Shown piece by piece: positions 11,601 through 22,325 of a stretch of DNA of 64,000 nt (positions are counted from its first letter, which is position 1; every line of letters starts with the position of its first letter). The stretch covers positions 48,814,941-48,878,940 of the forward strand of contig CATQJL010000112.1 of assembly GCA_958299035.1 (NCBI GenBank). Direction: 5' to 3'. Origin of the DNA: Cylicocyclus nassatus. Lineage: Eukaryota; Nematoda; Chromadorea; Rhabditida; Strongylidae. Below the pieces are notes generated by a model, which saw nothing but the letters and a program-made list of their open reading frames with translations, did no database searches and was not told the origin of the DNA. Position numbers and translations under genes: made by a program.

Positions 11601-13968
11601 GCCGCATGAAAGTCCGCTATGCAAAAGCGCGAGCGGGTTCGTTGAGTGGATCTCTCAAAAATTGAGCCTTAAACGGATCCACTTGGCCTCTGGCCAGCAA
11701 AATTGGGCCTGTACCACCATCTTTTGCAAAGTCATGGATATGATCAACAAGCTAATTTGCAAGCCATGGACCTTAGCCCAAAAAATTGAACTAAAGTTGA
11801 TTAGTTTACAAGAATGGCGTCGAAAAAGATAGTTGCGTAAATGTTCAATTTGCCAAGATTTAACCTAATCACTTGAGAAGATTTTGCACAGAGATGTGGC
11901 CCATGGTGATCATCTTTATTACGGTGGTCACCAAACTATAAAAAGTCCAAAAACCGGTTCAAACTTGCATTTATTCTTCTCGGAAAATTTCATCCACGGT
12001 AAATACTGATTTCACACAAAAAAGCTCTCAGAATAAGTAGTTGCTTACAAATCATTCGTGATAGGCTGCATAGCGCGGTGAGTTTCAATGTCATTATTAT
12101 GCGGGAATGAATAAGACATACAGAAAGTAGGGCCAGTGCAAGCCTCTGCGAAGCAGAGGCTTGCACTGGTGTACTAATATGCTTGTGCATAGCCGCTAGC
12201 ATAGCATATGTATACTATCTCACTATCTCACATAACTTCTCTGCAATCGTGATGACAGCTTTCGCGATGAATGATGCAGAAAATTTTGGATCGTAAGTAA
12301 TTCTTATAAGCTATATTGTCGTAGGATGTTCCCAACTTTTCAGAAAGATGACAGACTTTTTTAGTCTGTATTATCAGAAGCCTTGGAGTCGTTGTACGCC
12401 ATACTTGATCGGAATTGCAGTTGGATATTTCCTTGCCTCTGGGAAAAAACCAAAACTAAATAATGTAGAACTTCTGTAGAGGCGTGATGTTGTTATTCAT
12501 GCACCTTGCAGTTATCTGTCGTGTCTCTATGGGTACTGGCTGCAGTAACTGCATTAGCATCTCTCTACGGTCCGCATCAATACATAAAAGGAGAGAATTA
12601 CTGGAGGTAAATGATTTAACAAATTCAAGACCATTTTTCACTCTGTCTGCTCTTCTGTTATGATATGGGCAGGAAATAGATTTTTGTTAGGACTGCTTAA
12701 AGGCACCGTCCATCCAGATTCACAACTTCCACGTTTTGTTGTTTCTGCACCTTCTCATGTCCCTGATTCCGAATATGAAATCTAGTGCCTTTAAAAACCT
12801 CGACAATCCCCGTTCCGGAAAACTCAGGCCGGTTTTCCGGAACTGTGATTGGATGGGCGCGCACGGATGGGCGAGGGTGGACGGAGAGGGCGGTACCGTC
12901 TTGGCGTTAAGAACCTCAACATAGGGTGGACAGCCTTTGAATTACGGCGGAACCTACAATAACTTTTCAAGATTTGGTTGGTCAATAGCAGTATCTTGGG
13001 TCGTTATAGCGAATCATTTGGGATGGGGAGGTAAAAAAGCGATAGAATTACGATCCCACAAATTCATATTTATTTGGTGTTCTAGGCATCATCGCTGAAT
13101 TCATGGACCATCCAATGTGGCAGCCTTTGGGCAGACTTTCCTATAGCGGATACATCGTGCACTTTTCTTCATCACATACATTCTTAACTTAGATGATCGG
13201 CCATCACACTTCGTCTCAATTTGGCGATCGGTACGCGCTGAAGACATTATATTTGTCGTTGAGCGCAATTACAGTACATATACGCGGGTATTCCGACAGT
13301 TGTCGTCTCCTATGTGTTCGCTTTCTTTTGGAGCTGCCTCTTCGAAGTGCCTATTATCAAGTTGGAAAAGATGCTTACTGCTAATCTTATACCAAAGAAA
13401 AGTTCTCCCAAGCAAGCAGGAACGGAAATTACCAAGGAAGAAAAAGCAATCCTGAGAAACACCACTCTTAATGAACAGAAATATCACTGTAAGTGTAGCT
13501 GTATGAACGCAAGAGCTGAGTCTCTGCGCTGCTTTTTCTCTAAGGAGCCGATTAAGTCCTATGATTTTTTCCATCACTATTTGATTCTGACTGTGAATCT
13601 CTCTTTTTTACATCACTAAAGACTGTACTGTGTTGTATGAGCTAGGTAAGCCTCTCGAACATAAATGTGATAATACACATGCTTACGAAAAAACGAAAAA
13701 TAATGTTAACAATTCTTGTGTTAATTGCTTCAAGACCCTGATGCAGTAATGTTTTCCGCCGACATTTTCTTGAGCAGCTGACTTAATCATAGCTTCTCAG
13801 CTGAATCCGACATTTTCACTTTTGTTCAGTGGAGAAGTGGAGATTATAGTGAACCGATCTTCAATTTTTGATTCAGATGTGGAAACACAGTCGACCTTGA
13901 CCACGTTGACATGTCTGTGCACCAGCTTTGTCTATCCAATACAACCTCCCGATTTTGGGAGCTTCTGA
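2671..13968 (+). CDS. NRF-6-like multipass membrane acyltransferase (possible frame breaks)
   Basis: Spliced gene of about 741 codons. Exons inferred from GT-AG sites with matching phase: 2671-2733, 2940-3147, 3234-3418, 4071-4139, 4188-4306, 7541-7635, 9682-9843, 9901-10092, 11111-11282, 11332-11428, 12205-12292, 12344-12464, 12512-12606, 12925-13030, 13086-13230, 13275-13488, 13877-13968. Residues 1-16 look like a signal peptide. About residues 91-190 form the NRF domain (LEIDAFGKLPAG, AGSYAECMD, VCMPASCSE). An acyltransferase-3 domain follows, with the family R-x10-H motif (R281 to H292, in IRFLSMTWVVAGH), VDTFFLLSG, WYLAVD, and a C-terminal LFEVP. In C. elegans this family includes nrf-6 and ndg-4, linked to fluoxetine-induced nose contraction and to yolk uptake; the substrate here is unknown. 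One base appears missing near 9948 and near 13160. The 12606/12925 junction is also out of phase by one, so an exon may be missed there. The last exon is the least certain. Confidence 0.88.
3563..3735. repeat. small foldback repeat in an nrf intron
   Basis: About 3566-3612 and 3683-3733 are imperfect inverted copies of each other. Both contain TTCAACTGG..TTGGCGG and end in GACCTAATTA on the inner side. The spacer is about 70 bp and includes a GC-rich CGCGCGTG tract. The repeat lies inside the 3419-4070 intron. Probably a MITE relic; no target duplication was identified. Confidence 0.55.
4798..4858. repeat. 27-bp perfect hairpin in an nrf intron
   Basis: The arms 4798-4824 and 4832-4858 are exact reverse complements around a 7-base loop (GCTTCGA). 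A partial third copy of the arm tip, GCGGCACTTCGGTCTGG, follows at 4867-4883 and forms a second small hairpin with the first. It lies in the 3.2 kb intron 4307-7540. Function unknown. Confidence 0.8.
7162..7289. repeat. 26-bp spaced inverted repeat
   Basis: Positions 7162-7187 and 7264-7289 are perfect reverse complements (tip GACTATATGTCGCCG), separated by 76 bp. This may be the core of a short MITE, but the ends are not defined. It lies in the large nrf intron. Confidence 0.65.
7365..7483. mobile_element. 119-bp MITE with 6-bp target duplication
   Basis: The element has inverted ends GCAGTGGCGTACC and GGTACGCCGCTGC and is flanked by the direct repeat CGTGAG (7359-7364 and 7484-7489), which fits a 6-bp target site duplication. 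Its interior is a G-run followed by a C-run (about 7379-7424), so it can fold back fully. Ends of the type CAGTGGCGTACC are common on DNA-transposon derivatives in animals; the superfamily is not assigned. It lies 57 bp upstream of the exon at 7541. Confidence 0.75.
8408..9081. mobile_element. mariner/Tc1-type non-autonomous foldback
   Basis: The left end CAAGGTGCCCCAAAAT and the right end, read inward as CAGGGTGTCCCAAAAA, are inverted relatives. The similarity continues for about 60 bp, including TAATAACT near 8444 and its complement near 9035. Both ends abut TA (8406-8407, 9082-9083), the target typical of Tc1/mariner. No transposase was seen inside. It lies in the 7636-9681 intron of the nrf-like gene. 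Confidence 0.65.
11484..12169 (+). mobile_element. hairpin-tailed repeat family, copy A
   Basis: This about 690-bp repeat begins TATAATAACGGACTAAGG, then a GT-rich stretch and a conserved ACGAAATTCGTAGAGCG block. It ends in a perfect 17-bp hairpin with GAA loop (12133-12169, CCAGTGC..GCACTGG). The same order is found in the copies at 21737, 22326, 23019 and 24497. It has no inverted repeat joining the two ends, so it is not a typical MITE. A Helitron-like or other asymmetric element is possible. It sits inside intron 11429-12204 of the nrf-like gene, ending 35 bp before the next exon. Confidence 0.75.
12697..12910. mobile_element. TTAAAGGCA-family MITE, short copy
   Basis: It begins TTAAAGGCACCGTCC and ends, read inward, TTAACGCCAAGACGG, with an internal inverted pair around CCGTTCCGGAAAAC (about 12809-12855). 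The termini resemble, more weakly, those of the elements at 19981, 33642 and 49085. It occupies most of the 12607-12924 nrf intron, where splice phase could not be reconciled. Confidence 0.5.
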
Positions 13969-15242
13969 CTCCAGAATTAACCCTCGTAATGATGTTAAGA
14001 AGTACCCGTGATATTCAAAGCAGAATTCTCCTTGGGCAAGCAAAAGGAAATTTTGAGAACCACTGCCTAAAGCAGAAGATCCAAAAAAAGATTACGCACT
14101 GTTTATCAGAATGCTTTTCGATATGTTTTGCGATACGATCTAGTGGTGCCCTCTATTACGATTTTTCAATCCCGTTAAGTCACTCAATGGGTGAGCAACC
14201 CAAACGTTCGCCTTCGTCGATATAATTATACAATCATCCCTTGGTTTGCTTACAAGGCAAAACATGCAACTCAAAGTTGAATTAGATGTGACTGAAACTG
14301 AGATTGTGATAAGCTACGTAGGAATATTATTAGCCTCCTTGAAAACAATTTTTTTACCCCTTGCCTACACATCTTGATGAAGTGGTGGTTAAAAGCAAAA
14401 CCGTTAAAATAATTGATTGCTTTCTGCTCCTGCTTCTTCGTGGTCTACATATTGTCATGCACAAAATGCTCATTTTTACGCTCTCCTCCATTCCCAATAT
14501 ACATTTTGCTTATCTTATTATGTTTTCACATTTTGCACAGTTTCTTCCCGTGATAGCATAAAGCCTAGGCTGTGCAGTTGAAGATGTGGAGCAGGGTTAG
14601 CCAACTCAGTACGCCTTGATAGCTGTTTAACAGCTTATGACCCTCAAATCTTAGAAGTGCAATGGGGCAGTTTTTACAAGACTGACTTTCACATTTATAC
14701 TCGTTAAATCATTTTGATTGAAAACGTTATCGCACAATTCATATCTGCTCAAGGATTTGAAAATCATTTCCAGAAGTGCGACATGCACTTCGAGTCGTAC
14801 ATATCTTTTCATTTTCATTCGTCGAATTTAGTAAGTGGCCAGATAACCCATTCATAGGCTAAAGGGTAATATTGTGGATATGATAGAACGGATGACTGAC
14901 TATATAAAAAGTAGTACTACGCTATATGGCTTAGGTCTGAGTGGCTTAAAAAACTCAGGATAGAAAAAAAAAATCCCAATCAATTCTCTCCAAGAACAGT
15001 TTCCGGTAAAAATTCGATATTTGGGCTTTCGCGGGACGCTGATTTTATACATGAGGTTTGCAGCGCTTTAGAAAGGCAAAAAGAGCTTTTTTGCACGTGG
15101 GCAAATCCGAACGCTGCGGCGGCCCCTTCCACGCGAATGTAAGAACCGGGCTACTATGGGGGCCATTTGCAGGTTGCAGACTCCCTTTTTGACTGTTAAC
15201 TTCTGTCATAGCTCATATACGGCACCTATTATCACACTACTA
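13969..15242. other. intergenic, no gene seen
   Basis: AT-rich sequence downstream of the nrf-like gene. It should hold that gene's 3' UTR. ORFs of up to 104 codons are present but have neither recognisable similarity nor paired splice sites. No repeat was recognised. Confidence 0.4.
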
Positions 15243-16400
15243 CTCAGATAATCGCCGGAGGCAAGCGTCCGCAAATTCACGCTTTTTTGCAAGCGGTCAG
15301 CAGAATTTTGGGGCGCGGGCCAGACCTTCAGCGAGCGGTGCTTCCGTCTGCCAGCGGGCAGCAACACAGAATTTCCTGCAGGCGCTCGTCAAATAATCCC
15401 TTTCAGCAAACGCTGGCCAAACTTTCAGCCAGCGCTCGGACTCTATTTATGCAGTTTCGGGCTTACGTCGGCTAGCACAGGTAACACTTTGTGTGGCAGA
15501 GGTGTCACCGTTGGTTTAATTACTCAAGTTTGAGGTACTTTCTCTCAGCGGAAAGTACCTGGCGGCTGCGCGGTCCTCCACAAAGGACCGTGCGCCACCG
15601 AAAATTTTGCCTATTCTCGCGGAAAGTCCGCGGGAATGCGCCACTGTGCCGCGACTAATCTATAAAAGAACCACGTTTGTTCTCCGAGCATCGTCTAATA
15701 TTAGACTATTTTTCCGGTGCCAGCTTGCCTAAAAATCGCATGGCCGCCTCCTGGCTATTATCTGAGTAGAGATGTGCATCCCACAGTCTGCCGGGGCGTT
15801 ACTTTTGAGATAATCTCAGATAATCGCCGGGGCAGGCGGCCATGCGATCTATGGGCGGGCGGGCACCGGAAAAATAGTTCGCTGTTTCTTGCGGTCCGCT
15901 TCGCAGATATTTGGAAGAATTCTAACGAAATTTTAGGCGGATGCTTGGAAAACAATCGCGGTTTTCTTATAGATTAGCTGCTGTGCACTGGCCGCTTTTG
16001 CGGAGTTTCCGCGAGAATATGCAAAATTTTCGAGGGCCGCACGGTCCTTTGTGGAGGGACCGCGCAGCCCGCAGGTAGTTTCCGCTGAGAGAAGGTACCT
16101 CAAACTTGAGTAATCAAACCAACGGTGACACTTCTGCCACACAAAGTGTTACCTGTGCTTGACGTAAGCCCGAAACTGCGTAAATAGAGTCCGAGCGCTG
16201 GCTGAAAGTTTGGCCAGCGTTTGCTGAAAGAGATTATTTGACAAGCGCCTGCAGGAAATTCTGTGTTGCTGCCCGCTATCAGAACATTAGACAGTAAAGG
16301 AAGTACCGCTTGCTGAAGGTTTGGCCACGCCCCAAAATTCTGCTGACCGCTTGCAGAAAAGCGCGAGTTTGCGGACCGCCTGCCTCCGGCGATTCCTGAG
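15243..16400. mobile_element. 1.16-kb GC-rich foldback element with nested copy
   Basis: The arms, about 15243-15665 and 15960-16400, are imperfect inverted copies of about 430 bp. The termini read CTCAGATAATCGCCGGAGGC and, from the right, CTCAGGAATCGCCGGAGGC. Between the arms lies a second inverted pair (about 15705-15730 with 15855-15875), and CAGATAATCGCCGGGGCAGG near 15810 repeats the outer terminus, so a related copy seems nested in the centre. The GC content is clearly above that of the flanks. The right arm has a short insertion near 16280. No transposase was seen. The superfamily is unknown. Confidence 0.8.
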
Positions 16401-17880
16401 ATGTTACTGATGTTTCTGGGCTACTATTGATGTTTCCGCTCTCGCTATTTTAGTCACCAAGTGATCTTACAATTTTTCAGATGCTTTTAGATTACCGGCA
16501 GGCTACCAACATAGTGTGTAACTTTTGTAATTTGATAGATAACCTATTTTCTGGCATTCTCAATGCGCGGAAGATGAGTTACAAAGCTAGAAGATACAAA
16601 CGGTTGGAGTTAAGTAACTGTAAACAGTAGCTAGAAATCGTGCAGCGTGAAACAAAGTAAGCCTGGGGCTTGACGCACAGATCTTACCATCATTAGTTTG
16701 AACCAGATAGGTAACAGAAGTGCTGACAACAGCTGAAATTTGGAACTTGCCACATCTCCTATCAGATTACATGAATGATGAAAGGAAAGGGCAGGAGGAA
16801 AGCAGGCGTAGACTAGAATGCACTGGAGTGGATGATAATGCAATAATCGAACGCTCCCATGTGAACAAAAGCGGCTACCGGCCCTTGTCATCTTAAGTCG
16901 GTTATTGGTGCTTGCTGGGGAGAAGGGGGACGGTCAGGAAACACGGTCAACGCGACTTTCTCGCGAAGCGATGTCGGCAATGCCAATCATACGAGAGCAA
17001 TCGCCTCTGGCGCAGTGTTATTCATGGCAGTATGTCACGTATTTTCAGCTTCTCCTTGTCATTGTCTACCACTTTAGCACCGGAGAGTTTTGTGAGGCAA
17101 AGAATATGAGCGCGACGTGCGCTGCAGAATGGGCTTTCGCGAAGCGTGCCTGCCCTTTGCGGCTGTTAGCGGTAACTATCGAAGTAATATGAGGGCACTC
17201 TTTATGAGGATAAAGAATTGTGAAGCTGCAACGGACGCTAGAGCAGCGAGGTTTATATCAGTATGTATTGGTTTTATTAAGTATGCGTTTGCTCCTCCTC
17301 TACCAGGTCTCTCGCCACATCCTCGGGCGCGTTTGATCACATCGGGCGATAACATCACACCCACAAGTGCAGAGCGGACGGGCGAATTTACAAATACTTT
17401 ACAGTTAGCCGGCATTGCTAAGGCTGTACCAACATTCGGATAACTTAGCGTACTTTGCAAACGTTCCGCCACGGATTGTGCTACTCTGCGTTGTGAACGT
17501 TGAACGCGGTGTCCCGGCAAAGATCCCTTCCCAGTTAATACGTTTTCGCAGCCTTCGCCATGCTAAACCCATTTCCGGGCTTTGCAGCGCATTAAAATGG
17601 CGAAAATAATCTTTTTTGAAGCTTCCCATTGTTCAATTTTCTTTTTGAGAAAGAAGTCTATGTTTTTCGTGTTTTGCACATTAAAACTTTACGGATTTGC
17701 TCAAATTATTCATTGTTGGTAACCAGTACTTGTTTAGACTTATGTTATGCAAACGGTCCAGTGTGTAGTCTGTATAAGCTTTTGCAAAAAAAAACATATC
17801 TTTATCGCTTATACTCAAAAGTTAATAATGTAATTAGGACCGTTTTCTGTAAAATCGAGGTTGACAATACTTCTTGTCTG
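16401..17880. other. intergenic between foldback and small membrane gene
   Basis: No supported gene. A GC-richer patch at about 16900-17620 has overlapping open frames on both strands (up to 114 codons), none recognisable or with consistent splicing. At 17420 the string GGCTGTACCAACATTCGG resembles the end of the MITE at 18961, but no partner end was found nearby. Confidence 0.4.
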
Positions 17881-18403
17881 CTACGGAGTCTGCGCTGGCT
17901 GCCGGGGAGTTGAAGCATTTCCAAAGTAATCGTCGTTCTGAGGTTGAAACGTTCCCACATCACCTCCCGCCTTCTCTGGATCTATCGCTAAGCGGCAAGT
18001 CTGCAATTGGGCTTCCAAATAATCAGCGACAGCCTTTTTCACCTGAATAGATATGATTGAATTGCTTTATGGTGAATTTAGCTTGAAGTGAACAGACCGG
18101 ATCAGCACGAGGAGTGACGGCAGACTTCTGCAAATGAAGCAAATTTGCACGTAAAAAAAGTTCTATAATACTTTCTACCTTCGCCATTGGTTGTGGTTCA
18201 TCGTGTTCAGAATTTTTATGCCTTTTCGAACTAGCGTGACTTTTTCTCTTCCTTCTTCTCCGTTTTTCTTCTTCCTTTTCCATCTGTTCTTTAAACATCT
18301 CTTTTCGCTTTCTGTTGTTTTTCTCGACAAAGTAACCAATAACGAATACGGTTGCTACCACCATCACGACAAAAATGCCCGATGCGATAATGATGGTGTT
18401 CAT
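17881..18403 (-). CDS. small single-pass membrane protein, 2 exons
   Basis: Exon 1 is 18403-18179 (75 codons, ATG at 18403) and exon 2 is 18042-17881 (53 codons plus TAG). They are joined in phase 0 across a 136-bp GT-AG intron, giving 128 aa. Residues about 4-24 are a hydrophobic helix (IIIASGIFVVMVVATVFVIG). It is followed by a strongly basic and acidic stretch with KRRRRKRKSHASSKRHK, then an acidic, polar tail rich in Q, D and P. No cleavable signal is evident. The short N-terminus suggests a type III or signal-anchor topology with the basic part in the cytosol, which is an inference. Reading through the intron gives a different C-terminus with no better support. Family not recognised. An upstream exon could exist, because the frame stays open to 18469. 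Confidence 0.72.
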
Positions 18404-18958
18404 GTAGTTTCTTTCAGTGAACCAAGACCCAAAAAACTTTTCATAAGAAACGTATGAGTTTGCCAGCAAGAAAGAAGATCATACATAAAATTTTGCGATT
18501 GTGCTTGAGATTCTTCTGCTCCTCCGTGGAGAACTTGGTTGCTCGAGCTCTTCAATGGAGATTCGGGTACTGCAAAACTTCAGCTATGTTGTTGTACAAT
18601 GTAAAAGTCAAACGCGTTGTTTATTGACAATTCATATTCTCAAGATCTGACCGATGCGTCGAGAGCTAGCTTGTTATTCTTGACCGCCACCCCATAAATG
18701 CATTATATCCAGCTTGGGAGCGCATGATTGGCAAGATGTTGAGCGTGTTGAGTACAAGGAATGCACACATCAACTAGGAACATTGATAAGTGCTTTCGAA
18801 TAACTAATTCTTAAAAAGGTGCTGCTGAATTTTTGCCACATTTGAACTTTCAAACGCTCATAACGTTTTTCGAGAGAATCTTGAAGCAGATAATAAAATA
18901 AAAGGATAAAGGATACGGCGTCTTCAGTACCCTCTGCGGGCATACGTCGAACGCACAC
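18404..18958. other. upstream region of the small membrane gene
   Basis: No gene or repeat was recognised. It should contain the promoter of the - strand gene ending at 17881. Confidence 0.35.
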
Positions 18959-18960
18959 TA

Positions 18961-19123
18961 TAGGCTGTACCAATCCGCATCGGTTATGCGACGCCGCTCC
19001 TGCGGCAACTTGCGACGGTGCGGTTTGACGCGTGCGAACACTGCTACGCGTTAAGGCACGTCGCATGCGACCGCGCGTCCTCGCAAGGCATGCCAACGCG
19101 GGACCGATGATTGGTACAGCCTA
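18961..19123. mobile_element. 163-bp MITE with TA target site
   Basis: Inverted ends TAGGCTGTACCAATC (left) and the same read inward from 19123, flanked by TA at 18959-18960 and 19124-19125. The interior is GC-rich with CGACGCC, GCGACGG and CGCGCG tracts and no coding content. The ends and TA duplication fit a mariner-type non-autonomous element. Confidence 0.8.
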
Positions 19124-19261
19124 TACTTCATAGTCGAAGAGCAATTGTATGCGTGCGAGCCTATTACAGTGACTTGCGGTGGCCAGCCATTTACAAGTCA
19201 GTGCTTTTATCTTCCAAATTACTCTGGTGCTTTGCTGCCCTCGGAGGGTGGAGGGCTTGGT

Positions 19262-19340
19262 TGGCCCAGGAGCGGGGATCGAACCTGTGTCCGAACCGGA
19301 CATAGCGGCGCCTCATACCACTACGCCACTCGTCCACCTT
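19262..19340 (-). repeat. tRNA-derived SINE-like sequence
   Basis: On the - strand the sequence has a tRNA A box (AGTGGCGTAGTGG) and a B box (GGTTCGATCCC) at tRNA spacing, but the acceptor arms do not pair and no intact tRNA fold is apparent. This fits a tRNA-derived SINE head or tRNA pseudogene. The SINE body and tail are not defined. Confidence 0.6.
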
Positions 19341-19980
19341 GAAGGATAACGCAGATTTGTATTCCGCACAACAAAGCGCATCTAATGGTATGCATTTCGT
19401 TCCAGATCACTGCTGCGATTTGGGAGCCTGCATGCTGAGAATTTCACTGTGTAGTGCTGTGTAGTGTATTTCCCCTGCGGAATCCTCAGGTACAAGCCTT
19501 CATAAGATAGATGGACTAAAAAGAAGAAAGATTTCTGTAGCAGCGAGATATGACGCGGCTTATTTATCCCCACCCTTTTCCAGTGGGGATGTACATGCAT
19601 CCGAGAGGTGCACTCTACGAAGCTGCAGTTTGCATAAGGTCCGCGATGATTGTTGAGTGTCATAAACTGCCATAACTGTTATAAATAAAACTGCTAATAA
19701 ACTGCTTGCACCATTTTTCGAGCGATGGCGTCCAAAAGCTGCTATATCAAGTTTTACATTGTTTCTCATCCAACGTTCATTTAAGTGGCGAAGCTTACTG
19801 TATGACGATTCGTCCCTATCATAAAAGGATGTGCACCGTGTGGGTGTAAAAAGGTTTCCTTCGTTGAATATGTATGCCATTCGCTGATATGAGTGTTAGT
19901 TTTCGTTTCAGTTCATTTTTTCCTTTTCTTTTTTTTTCAGCTTCGGCAATGTGGACGATTCATAGATCCAAAACCCTAAT
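19341..19980. other. no gene seen
   Basis: Overlapping short frames on the - strand (about 93 and 106 codons) lack similarity or splice support. No repeat was identified. Confidence 0.35.
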
Positions 19981-20400
19981 TTAAAGGCATTGGCTCGGCA
20001 AAACAAAACATCTCGAATTTTTTTATGGAAGGTTGCTTGCACTCCAAACATGAGAACGGAGCAGATCCGACGCGCGTATGCTGCTCTTGCCAGGAAATTG
20101 GCCTTAAACCCGTGCGCGCAAGCTATTCTTGCACGCGCTCAGACAAGCTTGTGATATCTATCACACCGGCAGAGGCGGCATGCCGCAATGCTATGAACAT
20201 GAGGGTCCCACAAACGACTCTACGTCTCTAACCATGGCAGGAAGCGTTCCACTCGTCCAATTTCGAAATGAAGGGCCTCGGGAAATGCTGGTTTTCGCCG
20301 TTTTCGCGCTCTTCGAGGTGGATTTTCGGAATCAGCGCATTCAGTTACCCTAGGTAAGCGAAAAAATCACGTCGAGGATTTGCCGAACCACTGTCTTTAA
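19981..20400. mobile_element. TTAAAGGCA-family foldback MITE
   Basis: It begins TTAAAGGCATTGGCTCGGC and ends with the inverse TTAAAGACAGTGGTTCGGC. The right part (about 20270-20350), with TTTTCGCCGTTTTCGCGCT, closely matches part of the 49085 element, confirming a shared family. No transposase inside; a 74-codon frame here is incidental. Confidence 0.75.
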
Positions 20401-21736
20401 CATACGGGGAAAGGATACTTGATGACTGTGGCCTTTCGCCTTTCCGTATATGACATATGTCATGACATTCACCTTTTCAAATGCTGATCTCAGTAATATA
20501 TTTGTTATCGGCGGAACGATTATTTAGAAAGATCATGTCTCCTCCCTCTGAAGTGTTTGCACAATAGTGCGAATATGTTGATAAGTGCTAAACGTGTCGA
20601 ATGGTCTAGCAGATAGCGGTGTGATCATTGCGCAATGAGTACCCGTTTGATCTCTGTCGGTGCAATAATTTTGCGTTTGCTTTTACAAGCGCTATCTCTT
20701 CTCAGAAAACGTTTCGCAGGTAATGAACATAGTCTTGAGTTAGCGTTTCAAGGCGAATATTCTGATGCATAACATACTTCATAAGGCCAGCTCAAGTTAT
20801 CCTCTCCTTGTCAGCTCAGTGCACCGCATGTCATTTACGTGTAATTGTCTGAGAATGGTAGATTGTTGGCATCTATTATACTCATCATTCACAGAACTTT
20901 AAAAAATGAGTTACTCAGTACTGCCAATTTCTGATGCAAGTTGTAAAAATTGTTGTTGTTGTTGCAAAAAGTTGCAAGACTGTGAAAAATGACTGTCTTC
21001 CATAAACCTACAGTACTCACAGGCACTTCTATACATCAGGACAGAAGATGGGCTGCGCATAAGTTTACATGGGTCCCCTGAATTAAAATCTTCCACATGG
21101 AGCGAGATATGGCGATGCTAGGCTATTTTCACCTAACTCGAGGAACCAATTCGTCTTTTTTGCACAAATTATGGCGTGAACTGGTACCACTAAAGCATGA
21201 AAGGGTTCCTTTTGCTGAGGCATGTCCTGTAAGTCTTTTGTGATAAAAATTTAGACAGATTCACTAGGCAAAGCTCCTCTAGAATGCTCCTCCATTGACT
21301 GAGATGTACAGAATCGAGAGCAGAGTCATTTTCAAGGATCTCGTTTTCGAAGGCGCTTTTCAGCGTATAAGTTTTTTTTCATCAGCGTCCACTTACCCAT
21401 TCGTGTAGTCTAATCGCGATCCTCTCGCTAGGCGGCTTTTGGCTCGCACTGATAGTGCGTAAACACTATCAGTGTTTACGCACTATCAGTGCGTAAACAT
21501 CGTAAACATATCGTATCGTAAACATAAATTTAGAGATTTGTGCACTAGATTATACAGCGACGAATGTTAGAGTCAAACATTCAACAACTTTCATTGTCTA
21601 TGGTCATTTTCGACTGATTTCCTTGATTTGCATCAACTAACAGTTAGCTCAAACTTCGGCATAGAGTTTTATGCACGAAACTAAATTGCTCAAAAGCAAC
21701 TGTTCAAAGGGATGTTACCTATTTTACATCCTATTA
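20401..21736. other. no gene; contains a 21-bp hairpin
   Basis: No gene was recognised. At 21446-21466 and 21472-21492 there is a perfect 21-bp inverted repeat with a 5-base loop (tip GTGCGTAAACAC), followed by partial repeats of CGTAAACAT to about 21525. Confidence 0.55.
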
Positions 21737-22321
21737 CCAGTGCGTCACCTCCGCTTCGCGGAGGTTCGCATTGGCTTTGTTATCCGTATGCCTTATTCAT
21801 GCTCCCAAAATGATGACTTTGAAACTCACTGCGCGAGGCTGTACATCATAAGTGAATTGTAAACAACTGTTCATTCTTGAAGCATCTCCATTTAAGATCG
21901 GTAATTTTGAGAAAGAAAACTTTCTTGCCAAGGATTAAGTACGAATTCGAACAGATTATTGAATTTATTTTGGCTTGATAATTATTATAAAGATAATTGT
22001 CAATTTGGGCTACATTTCCATGCAAAATCTTTTCAGGTATTTATGTAAAACCTTGTCAAATCGATTCTCTACGCGATCACTACGTTTTGGCGCTGTTTTC
22101 GCGGAAAAGCAAACTTTCTGAGCACTCCCGTTTGAAGCGCAATTTTTGAAGGACCAGCTTATCGAATCGGCTCGTCCTTGTGTATGGTGGGCCTACACGC
22201 TGGTGTGGTATGCTATGAAAAATTATAGCTCGTAGCTTGGCTGCAGCTTGCTCTATGAATTTCGTGACAGACAGACAAACACTCACGCACAAAAAGACAG
22301 ACGTTTAGCGCTTTATTATAA
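21737..22321 (-). mobile_element. hairpin-tailed repeat family, copy B
   Basis: An inverted copy: the tail hairpin is at 21737-21774 (CCAGTGCGTCACCTCCGC..) and the head near 22321, reading outward TATAATAAAGCGCTAAACG. It is head-to-head with copy C with only a few bases between. Its internal TTCGTGACAGACAGAC stretch matches copies C and D in reverse. Confidence 0.75.
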
Positions 22322-22325
22322 GTCA

